A stretch of 64,000 nt of DNA from Legionella cherrii. Its GTDB lineage: Bacteria > Pseudomonadota > Gammaproteobacteria > Legionellales > Legionellaceae. Position numbers and translations under genes: made by a program. Under the pieces are notes generated by a model, which made no database searches, was not told the origin of the DNA, and saw only the letters and a program-made list of their open reading frames with translations. Positions within the stretch are counted from its first letter, which is position 1. Each line of letters begins with the position of its first letter. The stretch is taken from assembly GCF_900635815.1 (NCBI RefSeq), contig NZ_LR134173.1, forward strand, positions 2,512,001 to 2,576,000. Reading direction: 5' to 3'. Positions 27,017 to 35,379 of this stretch are shown in pieces.

Positions 27017-27882
27017 CAAAAAAAATGCGCTTTAAAGCCCATCTGCAAACTCTAAATAAAATAGGTACCATGATGACTGCCATGAGAAATCTTTCATTCA
27101 TTGAGATGAATCGGGTGACTCAATGTGTTGCGACTCAAGAAAAAATGAATGCAATGATTCAACAGATAGGTATCGATTTTTTATCAAGTTATCCACAATT
27201 ACTCGCTCAGATGGAAGTTGTTGAGTCTAATGTATATATACTTTTAGGGGCAGAACGAGGATTTTGTGGGGGCTTTAATGATAATCTTATACGTTATTTG
27301 GAGACACATTTACTTCATCATTCAATAAATAATCCAAAAATTATCATAGTTGGACAAAAATTGGCGGCTAAAATGATGGATGACCAACGAGTAATCCAAG
27401 TCATAGCAGGTCCAAATACCCTAGATGAAATTTCAAATATTATTTTAAATGTAATCAATGCATTAACTTTGGTTTTTACTCAGTTCAAGCTCAGTTCCTG
27501 GAATATAATTTTTAATAAGAAAATAAAAACCAGGGTAGAGGCTACTGTTAAACAACCTTTTATTGAGTTTATGAATATAAAAAAATCTGATTTTACCATT
27601 TCACCTCAGCTCAATTTATCTTACCAACAATTCATGATTGAATTTATGAATCAGTACGTTTTCTTTATGTTGTACTCACTTTTTTATCAATCGTTTTTTG
27701 CTGAAAACTATAATCGTGCAAATCACTTAGATAGCGCTTTAGAGCGGCTACAAAAAAAGGTGACTTGTCTGACGCATAGCATTAACTTATTAAGACAAGA
27801 GGAAGTTACTCAAGAAATTCAAAATATTATGCTAAGTACTCAAGTTATTTTAGAAGAAATCCATAATGAAATTAGTAGTTGA
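27013..27882 (+). CDS. atpG: N-type ATP synthase subunit gamma
   Basis: The 289-residue central-shaft subunit has the N-terminal helix with FKAHLQTLNKIGTMMTAMRNLS, the conserved ERGFCGGFNDNL region (about residues 79-90) and the C-terminal helix with EEVTQEIQNIMLS. It is the last gene of the operon (ATGA overlap with atpA). It is about as long as N-ATPase gammas and diverged from canonical F-type gamma. Confidence 0.92.
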   Translation: MTKKMRFKAHLQTLNKIGTMMTAMRNLSFIEMNRVTQCVATQEKMNAMIQQIGIDFLSSYPQLLAQMEVVESNVYILLGAERGFCGGFNDNLIRYLETHLLHHSINNPKIIIVGQKLAAKMMDDQRVIQVIAGPNTLDEISNIILNVINALTLVFTQFKLSSWNIIFNKKIKTRVEATVKQPFIEFMNIKKSDFTISPQLNLSYQQFMIEFMNQYVFFMLYSLFYQSFFAENYNRANHLDSALERLQKKVTCLTHSINLLRQEEVTQEIQNIMLSTQVILEEIHNEISS

Positions 27883-27898
27883 GTTGGAGAAATTACCT

Positions 27899-27924
27899 TC
27901 GTCATCCCGAGTGCAGCGAGGGAT
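27899..27924. repeat. Copy of a CGTCATCCC...GAGGGAT repeat
   Basis: A 25-bp motif here matches, in inverted orientation and with one mismatch, the segment at 62651-62675. It lies between the convergent ends of atpG and the F-box-like gene and may act in termination. Confidence 0.6.
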
Positions 27925-28003
27925 GCTCAAGGGAAGAGATACTCGCTATGAGAGAAAAGAGAAGGATTGTTCGCAACGAGGCTTACCGTGAATAAGGTCT
28001 AAG

Positions 28004-28939
28004 TTATGTGGCTAATCTTGGAGGTGGTGGTGCAGATGAAATTTCGTCCTCAGCATCTGATTTTATTTCAAGATCATAAGTCTTTTGAATTAATGCAGCC
28101 TCAGTTTTCGCTTCATTTGTAGCAATTTCTAATTCTAGTGGTGACAATTGTAAATATTTTTGTGATCGGAGTAATGCTTGTGAAAAATTGGTTATTTGTC
28201 CATTACTGGCCTCTGATAATGATTTTCCTTGATACGCATTATTGATCATTGAATGTGAGTAAGATTCCAATCTTTCAGCAACACTTATTGCTTTAAATGA
28301 TAGATGACGTAAATTCAGTCCAACTAGGCTGGGTTGATTTTGGTATTTGAGTAACTCTTGATAAGTATTCGCTAAGAGTAAATAACCCGCTGATAAATAA
28401 TATTTTGCAGCGACTTGAGCATAGAGGATTACTTTTCTAGCAATGTCTTCATTGAACTCCTGTTTTAATAAATCTAATCCACCCTGGCATAAGGCGTTTA
28501 AGGCAAAAAAACACCCATAGAGACCTGATGCTGCTAAAAACTCTTCGGCATCCGTATAAAATTCATCAGTGTGTTCTTTATCCTTAAAAGTATTTCTATA
28601 AATCTCATAGAGATAGAGCCCTTTTAATAGGTCAAAACATGAGGCAACGGTACACATTGGTTGATATTCATGAACTGGTAAACCATTTTGTTCCGCACGG
28701 TCTTTTGGGTTTACTCCGCAAAGACGCCATAAATCTTCCCAGTGTGATTTTAATTCGGGTGATTTACAGATTTTATCGATTTCTGGATTCATCATTGCAA
28801 GCTTGAACAGTAAGTCATGATCGAGATTTTTAATTACTCGATAAAAAAAAACAGGGTCCAAGCTTTTTTTTAAGCTCAAAATTTTAGTTTGCTGGTCTTT
28901 TTCTCGATCGTTTAACTCAAGAAACTTAGTTAGTTTCAT
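28004..28939 (-). CDS. F-box-like candidate effector
   Basis: The 311-residue protein has, at about residues 25-70, a pattern resembling an F-box (LDPVFFYRVIKNLDHDLLFKLAMMN, then SHWEDLWR), followed by an all-helical region that resembles no family I can name. Some Legionella effectors use F-box domains to recruit host SCF ubiquitin ligase. The C-terminus is acidic then proline-rich (SDAEDEISSAPPPP). ATG 28939 has GGAAG 6 nt before it; a TTG at 28951 is the alternative. It lies 78 bp after the dinucleotide-fold effector candidate and may be co-transcribed. Assignment is by pattern only. Confidence 0.6.
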   Translation of the reverse strand: MKLTKFLELNDREKDQQTKILSLKKSLDPVFFYRVIKNLDHDLLFKLAMMNPEIDKICKSPELKSHWEDLWRLCGVNPKDRAEQNGLPVHEYQPMCTVASCFDLLKGLYLYEIYRNTFKDKEHTDEFYTDAEEFLAASGLYGCFFALNALCQGGLDLLKQEFNEDIARKVILYAQVAAKYYLSAGYLLLANTYQELLKYQNQPSLVGLNLRHLSFKAISVAERLESYSHSMINNAYQGKSLSEASNGQITNFSQALLRSQKYLQLSPLELEIATNEAKTEAALIQKTYDLEIKSDAEDEISSAPPPPRLAT

Positions 28940-29017
28940 GCATACTTCCAATTGAAATGACTAGGTACTGATAGTAAATTACTGGATTTTTTTACAAATA
29001 AGAAAATAAGAAGAATC

Positions 29018-31102
29018 TTATGATCTAATCTCAGTAATTAATTGTACACCGTATTCTTCTTTTTCCACAGTATCTTTGGATGTTTTTGCAGCTGTAGCTG
29101 AAGAAATAAAGATACTTGCATCTTCTGTTTCTCGTTGAGTACCCAGCCAAGATAAGAGTTGTGATTTTGATTTGCCAACGTCATGTTTGCCCACTCTAGG
29201 ATTACTGTCCATCTGCTTCAACATCAAATGCGCATGTCCTTTAATTTCAATAATACTGTCCAGTTTGTGTTTCTTCAAAAGATCTAGAATCATTGAATGG
29301 GATGCGCCACTGGTACTCGATTTTCTTGCTTGTAATAAGTCATCTACAAAATGTGCAACAACGGTTTCATCAATTCCAGCCTTTTCAAGGTAGTTTATAA
29401 TGAGTTGATGGCTATCGATGTTCGCATTGATGCTTGTTGGATTTATGCCACTCCAAAAATTATAACACTTAATTTGTGCTCTAGTAGGAGGCATTGAGCC
29501 AGGACCAACGTCACCACCAATATTTTCTGAACGGAGCCATTTCCAGGTTGCATCCATATATTCTTTTTCTCGAACAGCCATTGCTGCTGCACCGAAGAAC
29601 ATTACATTTTTATCCGCTGAGCATACATTAAGTACCATGCCATTTTTGTCATAATTGAGTGATAGATTAGTTTCAACTTCATGGCAAATGTTTCTTGTAA
29701 CTTTGTCATCCTGTCCAACAGAGTAAATCAATTGGTCACATTCAATGTCAAAGGTAGGCACTTTGGGGTCATTTTGTTTAAACAATAATAATAGTTTGCC
29801 GCTAGGCTGTGGTTCAATTTTAATTAACTCGGCTTCCATTAGTTCGCCACGTGATTTTGCAGAGGATAAGGCCGTAGTAGCAAGTTTGCCGGTGCCTGCT
29901 TTCTCAAATTGTTTTGCTATCCAAATAACCGAATTTTTTTGATTATCTTTATTGAACGCCATACCCTCAGTATGAATATCATGACCAAAAAAACCTTTTC
30001 TATAACATGCAGCAGCGGTTCCACCACCTCCATAAATCACAATTTTTCTGGGTGCTTCGCTTTGTTCCTCTGTATCCGATAAAATGAATTGATTGCCATC
30101 TACGACTGGAGTAAACCCTTTCTGAAGATCCAATTGGTTAAGGGTATGGAATTCATTCTCTGTTAGTAATGATCCTGAAAGGATGTTTCGTGCAGGACCA
30201 AGACCCGTACAAATATTTAACTGATTGGTATAGATATTTTTTATTCCATCCGATGTTTTTACTACTAACCGATAGTCTTGATCTGGGACTTTCCAATCCA
30301 TCATATGATTAGTTCTTTTTTCAATCATTAATACAGTCGCACGCAATAATGGCGCTTCAGTAAAACCAAGGTTCGCTTGATTCGCCTGATAGACGTGTCG
30401 ACCATTGGCATGAGGATTTTTTCGATAATAATCTGATGGTAAATATACAGATGGATTTTCTTTGGCTGTTGTGCGCTCAAGAATACTGTGAGGTTGTGCA
30501 AGAGTATAATCATGTTTCCAACTTCCTGAATGTTCACCGAGCATCAGAACGGAAGGAAGCTCCCCCTTTGCTAATAGGGCCTGGCAGGTTCCATGATGTG
30601 CTTTGAATTTTTCAAGCCAAAGTGTTGTTCCAGTATCACCTGAACCTATAATGACTTGGGGAACGATAGCGAATTCTTTATCTTTCAATACACGCAAGAT
30701 GTCTTGATTGATTTCGTTTTTTTTCTGGTGAACTAATTCAAGTCGATCATAACCTTTTGTAACTTTAGTCAAATCATCATCAACTGAGTCAGTGGTTGAT
30801 TCCACCGTGTTTTTTTTCTTTCTAGCCATAATAAGCTTGGGCATAAGCTCTTGATTTAATGTTATTTTAAATGCATATACGGCACTGTAAGTTGCTATCG
30901 CTTTTTTTAATATGTGAAAACATTGCTCTGAAGTATATTTTTCTTTGAAAATTTGCGGATTTAAACGAATTTGTTTAATCAGTTTGTCGAAATTAGCAAT
31001 TAAATCCTGGGTGGTAGTGATGCGATTATGATTTAACACCTTACAAATATAATTTATTTCATTTTGTCTTATATCTTGGGGAACAGCATCTTTACCCATC
31101 AT
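29018..31102 (-). CDS. Large dinucleotide-binding-fold protein, candidate Dot/Icm effector
   Basis: The 694-residue protein has a helical N-terminal domain (1-140), then a flavoprotein-like core: VIIGSGDTGTTLW (about 150-161), GLGPARNI, a second Rossmann motif IVIYGGGGTAAACY and a late VMFFGAAAM as in FAD/NAD-dependent oxidoreductases. A helical C-terminal domain ends in KEEYGVQLITEIRS, an acidic tail of the type found on Dot/Icm substrates. The first FAD motif is GxGDxG rather than GxGxxG, so activity is uncertain. A PmrA-type box lies upstream (31145-31176). ATG 31099 is equally possible as start (GAGG at 7 nt). Confidence 0.72.
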   Translation of the reverse strand: MMGKDAVPQDIRQNEINYICKVLNHNRITTTQDLIANFDKLIKQIRLNPQIFKEKYTSEQCFHILKKAIATYSAVYAFKITLNQELMPKLIMARKKKNTVESTTDSVDDDLTKVTKGYDRLELVHQKKNEINQDILRVLKDKEFAIVPQVIIGSGDTGTTLWLEKFKAHHGTCQALLAKGELPSVLMLGEHSGSWKHDYTLAQPHSILERTTAKENPSVYLPSDYYRKNPHANGRHVYQANQANLGFTEAPLLRATVLMIEKRTNHMMDWKVPDQDYRLVVKTSDGIKNIYTNQLNICTGLGPARNILSGSLLTENEFHTLNQLDLQKGFTPVVDGNQFILSDTEEQSEAPRKIVIYGGGGTAAACYRKGFFGHDIHTEGMAFNKDNQKNSVIWIAKQFEKAGTGKLATTALSSAKSRGELMEAELIKIEPQPSGKLLLLFKQNDPKVPTFDIECDQLIYSVGQDDKVTRNICHEVETNLSLNYDKNGMVLNVCSADKNVMFFGAAAMAVREKEYMDATWKWLRSENIGGDVGPGSMPPTRAQIKCYNFWSGINPTSINANIDSHQLIINYLEKAGIDETVVAHFVDDLLQARKSSTSGASHSMILDLLKKHKLDSIIEIKGHAHLMLKQMDSNPRVGKHDVGKSKSQLLSWLGTQRETEDASIFISSATAAKTSKDTVEKEEYGVQLITEIRS

Positions 31103-31144
31103 TTACCTCAACCGCATGGATATTATACGAACATATAGTCCGTA

Positions 31145-31176
31145 ATTTTAGCAAATAAGTATTAAGGGAGTATTAA
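31145..31176 (-). promoter_or_regulatory. PmrA-type box and -10 element for the dinucleotide-fold effector candidate
   Basis: On the minus strand: TTAAT (31176-31172), 6 bp, TTAAT (31165-31161), 10 bp, TAAAAT (31150-31145). Both 9-mers fit the PmrA pattern well. The -10 lies about 43 bp upstream of the ATG at 31102. Confidence 0.68.
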
Positions 31177-31318
31177 TTGCACATAAAGGTTAAATGTTTG
31201 TTCATTGTGGGGTAGTAGAAGTTATTCGCATTGATGAAACGGTGTTTTAAATTGTTGGCATTTTAAAATGCGAGTTGCATAACATATACAGTAAATTTTT
31301 ATGCAGATTTTATTAACT

Positions 31319-31999
31319 ATGTCACGAACTGAGCGATTATTGGACTTAATTCAGATATTAAGACGTCACCGGTTTCCTGTAAGCGGCATAACCCTGGCAC
31401 AAGAGTTAGGAATTAGCCTTCGTACTTTATATCGAGATATTTCCATGCTGAAAGGACAAGGGGCTCCAATCGAAGGGGAGTCAGGGATAGGATATGTGCT
31501 ACGTCCAGGATTTACTCTGCCTCCTCTTATGTTTACTGCGAATGAAATCGAAGCAATAGTGCTTGGTTCGCGTTGGGTAATTGATCGCGCAGATACCCAG
31601 CTTAAATTTGCTGCACAAAACGCCTTGGCGAAAATAGCAGCAGTACTTCCAAACGAATTACGTGAACAATTAGAACTTCCAGGCCTACTTATTGCCCCAG
31701 GGCAGGTCGCTGCAAGCAAAGACTCTGATTTAATTCTAATCAGAAAAGCAATGCGATTGGAAAAGAAACTTCAATTAAGTTATCAAGATGTCAATGAAAC
31801 AGCATCACAAAGAACGATTTGGCCACTAGCATTAGGTTTTTTTGACCAAGTTCGTATTCTGATTGCTTGGTGCGAGCTAAGGCAAGATTTCCGTCATTTT
31901 CGAACTGATCGTATTGTTGAAATCAGTCTAATGGATACAGGTTATCCTGAGCGTCGACAAACGCTTTTAAAAAAATGGAAAAAGCTGACCCTAAAATAA
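31319..31999 (+). CDS. HTH and WYL-domain transcriptional regulator (YafY type)
   Basis: The 226-residue protein begins with a winged helix (TERLLDLIQILRRHRFPVSG...LGISLRTLYRDI) and continues into a WYL domain (about residues 120-210), a ligand-sensing module. Neither the start at 31301 nor that at 31319 has a clear ribosome site; 31319 matches the usual family N-terminus. It may regulate the aldo/keto reductase or EVE genes downstream; that is inference. Confidence 0.9.
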   Translation: MSRTERLLDLIQILRRHRFPVSGITLAQELGISLRTLYRDISMLKGQGAPIEGESGIGYVLRPGFTLPPLMFTANEIEAIVLGSRWVIDRADTQLKFAAQNALAKIAAVLPNELREQLELPGLLIAPGQVAASKDSDLILIRKAMRLEKKLQLSYQDVNETASQRTIWPLALGFFDQVRILIAWCELRQDFRHFRTDRIVEISLMDTGYPERRQTLLKKWKKLTLK

Positions 32000-32200
32000 C
32001 AAGCACGCGTGTTTCGTGTCCCCCGTAATCCCACGGATAGCGACAAAAGGTTCAAGGCTCCAGTTCATTACACCCGCTGACTCTATCATCTCACTTTCTT
32101 TCGGTGGGGCCATAAATTTGGGATTAAGAGGTTCTGGAACAAAACGCTCAAGGATAGCATCAATTTCTTTCAAGGCTTCTGCTTCAAGTGTCCATCGCAT
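31991..32200 (-). CDS. Small open frame of uncertain reality
   Basis: The frame of 69 codons starts MRWTLEAEALKEIDAILERF and overlaps the end of the regulator gene. A stop precedes the ATG, and GAGG sits too close (2 nt) to it. The sequence looks protein-like but matches no family I know and may be a fragment. Confidence 0.3.
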   Translation of the reverse strand: MRWTLEAEALKEIDAILERFVPEPLNPKFMAPPKESEMIESAGVMNWSLEPFVAIRGITGDTKHACLLF

Positions 32201-32379
32201 AGCCTCATTAATGAGTATTCATCGCTCTGGATGACTTGCGGCCAATCAGTATCTATCAAAAAACAATGCGCTGCTTTAGTGACAATAAGGTTAGATTGTA
32301 ACAATTGATGCACTAATTGATTTATTTTTTAAACGATACTATAAAGTAATTTATAATCATACACTTAAGGGTTTATCTT

Positions 32380-33234
32380 ATGCTTGAAGAATTTACACAC
32401 AGACTGGATAAGATTGATATTCCAGCCTTTATATACGGTACTGCCTGGAAAGAAGAGCGTACCCAAGAATTAACATTTCAGGCATTAAAAAGCGGATTTG
32501 TTGGAATTGATACCGCAAATCAACGAATGCACTATTTTGAAGAAGGTGTTGGGCATGGAATTCAACAATTTTTAAACGCTACGGGAAAAAGTCGTAGTGA
32601 TTTATTTTTACAAACAAAATTCACACCTGCCCTTGGTCAGGATCATCGCAAACCCTACGATGAAACAGATTCAGCTCAAAATCAGGTGCTGCACTCTTTT
32701 TTGAGTTCTCTAGATCACTTACAAACAGATTACATTGACTCCTATATTCTTCATGGACCTACTTTTCGTTCTGGACTTGTTCAAGATGATTTAGATATTT
32801 GGGCTGCAATGGAGGGTTTATATAATCAAGGAAAAATCAGATTGCTTGGTATTTCCAATGTAACTCTAGAACAGTTGCAAACCCTGTATCGTGTTGCTAC
32901 TGTGAAACCCTCATTGGTACAGAATCGATGTTTTGCTAGCAATCAATGGGATTTACCAATTCGAGAATTTTGTAAAAAAAATGGATTAATCTATCAGGGA
33001 TTTTCTTTACTTACTGCAAACCAATCCTATTTGCTTACAGATCGGATGCATGCGCTTGCGAAACAATATAAGAAGACAATACCACAAATTATATTCCGTT
33101 TTGCATTGCAAATAGGCATCCTGCCATTGACCGGCACAAGTGATCCACATCACATGAGGGAGGATTTGGATTTAGATGCATTTGCGCTCACATTAGACTC
33201 AGTAAAATTTATAGAGGAAATTAATAAAGGGTAA
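32380..33234 (+). CDS. Aldo/keto reductase
   Basis: The 284-residue TIM-barrel enzyme shows the catalytic tetrad positions: Asp in GIDTANQ, Tyr in MHYFEEGVG, Lys in LQTKFTP and His in YILHGP. The NADPH-binding end includes LTGTSDPHHM. It should reduce aldehydes or ketones with NADPH. A terminator hairpin overlaps its stop codon. Confidence 0.93.
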   Translation: MLEEFTHRLDKIDIPAFIYGTAWKEERTQELTFQALKSGFVGIDTANQRMHYFEEGVGHGIQQFLNATGKSRSDLFLQTKFTPALGQDHRKPYDETDSAQNQVLHSFLSSLDHLQTDYIDSYILHGPTFRSGLVQDDLDIWAAMEGLYNQGKIRLLGISNVTLEQLQTLYRVATVKPSLVQNRCFASNQWDLPIREFCKKNGLIYQGFSLLTANQSYLLTDRMHALAKQYKKTIPQIIFRFALQIGILPLTGTSDPHHMREDLDLDAFALTLDSVKFIEEINKG

Positions 33235-33243
33235 GCCCTTTTT
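33226..33243 (+). terminator. Intrinsic terminator overlapping the aldo/keto reductase stop
   Basis: AAAGGG / CCCTTT with a TAAG loop followed by more T's. The loop contains the stop codon. Confidence 0.6.
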
Positions 33244-33310
33244 CTACTGACACAAACTGTCATTAAGGTCGATTATACTCTTAATTCTTTTGAGCGTCTG
33301 GCAAAGAATC

Positions 33311-33736
33311 ATGAGTAAATGTTGGTTGGCTGTTGCCTCGGCAGAGCATGTGCGTTTGGGCAAGCAAATGGGAATAATGCAGGTCTGCCATGGTAGGCTT
33401 GCTCCTTTAAAACGAATTCAACCCAATGACTTTGTCATTTATTATTCACCAACGAGTATTTTTAAAGCAAAAGATAAGCTGCAATCATTTACCGCTATAG
33501 GGATTGTTAAGGCTGGTGAGCCCTATCAAGTGGTGATGGATGACGATTTTCATCCTTTTCGAAGGGATGTACAGTGGGCCAAGGCACTCGAGACTCCTAT
33601 TGCTCCTTTGCTTTTTGATCTTGATTTCACGAGAAACAATAAAAACTGGGGTTATTCATTGCGGTTTGGACTAATTCCAATTAGTGCCCACGATAAGTCA
33701 ATTATTGCTAATGCCAAGCAGGCTCAATGGCTATAA
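33311..33736 (+). CDS. EVE-domain protein
   Basis: The 141-residue protein has the EVE (PUA-like) fold signature: CWLAVASAEHV at the N-terminus, RIQPNDFVIYYSP, and YQVVMDDDFHPFRRDVQW. EVE domains bind modified bases in RNA or DNA. ATG 33311 is preferred over an in-frame TTG at 33290. It precedes the GyrI-like gene by 21 bp, probably in one transcript. Confidence 0.88.
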   Translation: MSKCWLAVASAEHVRLGKQMGIMQVCHGRLAPLKRIQPNDFVIYYSPTSIFKAKDKLQSFTAIGIVKAGEPYQVVMDDDFHPFRRDVQWAKALETPIAPLLFDLDFTRNNKNWGYSLRFGLIPISAHDKSIIANAKQAQWL

Positions 33737-33757
33737 TCCACAAAAAGAGAGAATGAG

Positions 33758-34231
33758 ATGATACACATTAAACCACAACAAATTAAAGTTGAAGCATTTA
33801 CCGTGACTGGACTGAGTGTACGCACTAAAAATGCCGATGAATTTAATTCTGAAACAGCAAAGTTATCAAAGCTTTGGCAAAAATTTTATGCCTCACCACT
33901 ATCAATAAAATCAGACTCACCAATTTATGGAGTGTATTCTGCGTATGAGTCAGATCATAATGGATTTTATACGGTCACGGCTGGAGTCGCGACACCTGAT
34001 CCACAAATAACTGATTTTGATAAGATTAACATCCAAAAAGGTAATTATCTTATTTTTAAAAACTCTGGTCCGATGCCCAAAGCGATCATCGAAATCTGGC
34101 AAGCAATTTGGCACTATTTTGATACTCAATCTACTGTTGCTAGAGCTTATGAGACTGATTTTGAAGTGTATATGGAACAAGAAGAATGTGCGGTCTATAT
34201 TGGTATTAAAGATCAGATTGAGAAAAAGTGA
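33758..34231 (+). CDS. GyrI-like effector-binding-domain protein
   Basis: The 157-residue protein is a stand-alone AraC-type effector-binding (SHV/GyrI-like) domain: two repeats with YGVYSAYES...FYTVTAGVA and GNYLIFKNSGPMPKAIIEIWQAIWHYF, ending FEVYMEQEECAVYIGIK. Such domains bind or hydrolyse small hydrophobic ligands. It has no DNA-binding part. Confidence 0.88.
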   Translation: MIHIKPQQIKVEAFTVTGLSVRTKNADEFNSETAKLSKLWQKFYASPLSIKSDSPIYGVYSAYESDHNGFYTVTAGVATPDPQITDFDKINIQKGNYLIFKNSGPMPKAIIEIWQAIWHYFDTQSTVARAYETDFEVYMEQEECAVYIGIKDQIEKK

Positions 34232-34322
34232 TTGAGACAGTACAAGATCTGCAATGTATATAAAAGAAATAGATTTCGTTTCAATTGATTAGAGATGCTG
34301 CCTTTAAACATGGGAGATGCGA

Positions 34323-34433
34323 ATGAAAAAAGCCTCTCCCGTACTCCGACTGAGTAAGCAACGAGTTATGATAGAACACACCGCGTATCAGGTTACACCA
34401 TTTGATAAAAACAATGAAACAGATCAAGAATAA
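34323..34433 (+). CDS. Possible 36-residue peptide
   Basis: A short frame starts at ATG 34323 with GGGAG 6 nt before it and reads MKKASPVLRLSKQ... to an acidic end. It is basic then acidic, with no known family. It lies in the 206-bp gap before a convergent SDR gene. Confidence 0.3.
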   Translation: MKKASPVLRLSKQRVMIEHTAYQVTPFDKNNETDQE

Positions 34434-34437
34434 GAGA

Positions 34438-35232
34438 CTAGGCAATTGATAAAATAAGACCTCCATCCACGCGAATAGGAGCACCATTAGTTGCGGAAGA
34501 CAGAGGGCTAGATAAAAATGCAACCATATTCGCAATTTCTTCAGTAGAAGCCAATCGCTTGATTAATGAAGTAGGTCTTAAGTTTTCAAAAAGTTCTTCT
34601 TCAACTTGTTTTGCCGATTTGTTTTGCTGTTTTCCAAGATCGGCCACAAACTGGCTCACACCTTCGCTGCTTGTAGGTCCAGGAAGAACTGAGTTGACCG
34701 TTACATGAGTTCCTTTTGTGAGCTCAGCGATACCCCGGGCAACTGCAAGTTGCGCCGTTTTGCTCATACCATAATGAATCATCTCTTTAGGTATTTGTAA
34801 TGCAGATTCGCTGGAGATAAAAATGATTCTGCCCCAATTTTGTTTCAACATGGGGGCAAGGTAATGACGGCTTAAACGAACACCACTCATAACATTGACT
34901 TCAAACATCTGCAACCATTCTTCATCCGAGATATCAGCAAAAGCTTTGGCATTATAAATACCGGCATTATTAATAAGAATATCTACTGTAGGAACTTGTT
35001 TAATCAATTCATCTAGTTCTTTTTTGTGATTTAAATCAGCAGGAGCGGCAATCAAATTGGCTTCAGGAGCGCACTTTTTAATCTGATGAATTGCCTGAGT
35101 CACTCTTTCTTGGGAGCGACCATTAATGACCACAGTTGCACCTTCTCGAGCTAATATTTGGGCAATTGAAAATCCTATTCCTGCAGTGGAGCCGGTTACT
35201 AAAGCGGTTTTACCTTTGAGTTGTAGATCCAT
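34438..35232 (-). CDS. Short-chain dehydrogenase/reductase
   Basis: The 264-residue protein is a classical SDR: TGSTAGIGFS cofactor motif (about residues 14-23), NNAGIY (88-93), catalytic Ser in FISSESAL, and YGMSK as the YxxxK pair. The C-terminus SSATNGAPIRVDGGL is the usual ending. The substrate is unknown. It is monocistronic. Confidence 0.93.
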   Translation of the reverse strand: MDLQLKGKTALVTGSTAGIGFSIAQILAREGATVVINGRSQERVTQAIHQIKKCAPEANLIAAPADLNHKKELDELIKQVPTVDILINNAGIYNAKAFADISDEEWLQMFEVNVMSGVRLSRHYLAPMLKQNWGRIIFISSESALQIPKEMIHYGMSKTAQLAVARGIAELTKGTHVTVNSVLPGPTSSEGVSQFVADLGKQQNKSAKQVEEELFENLRPTSLIKRLASTEEIANMVAFLSSPLSSATNGAPIRVDGGLILSIA

Positions 35233-35379
35233 GATTTTTCCCTGAAATAAATTTGAAGCGTGTTACGATTGACACATTACTTTAATTCCCAGATTAACAA
35301 ATATTTCAATTTTTTTAATCTATTTTTTTATAGTGACCTATTTTAATGCGGAGAAGTGATGGTTAAAAATGGGTATGCT

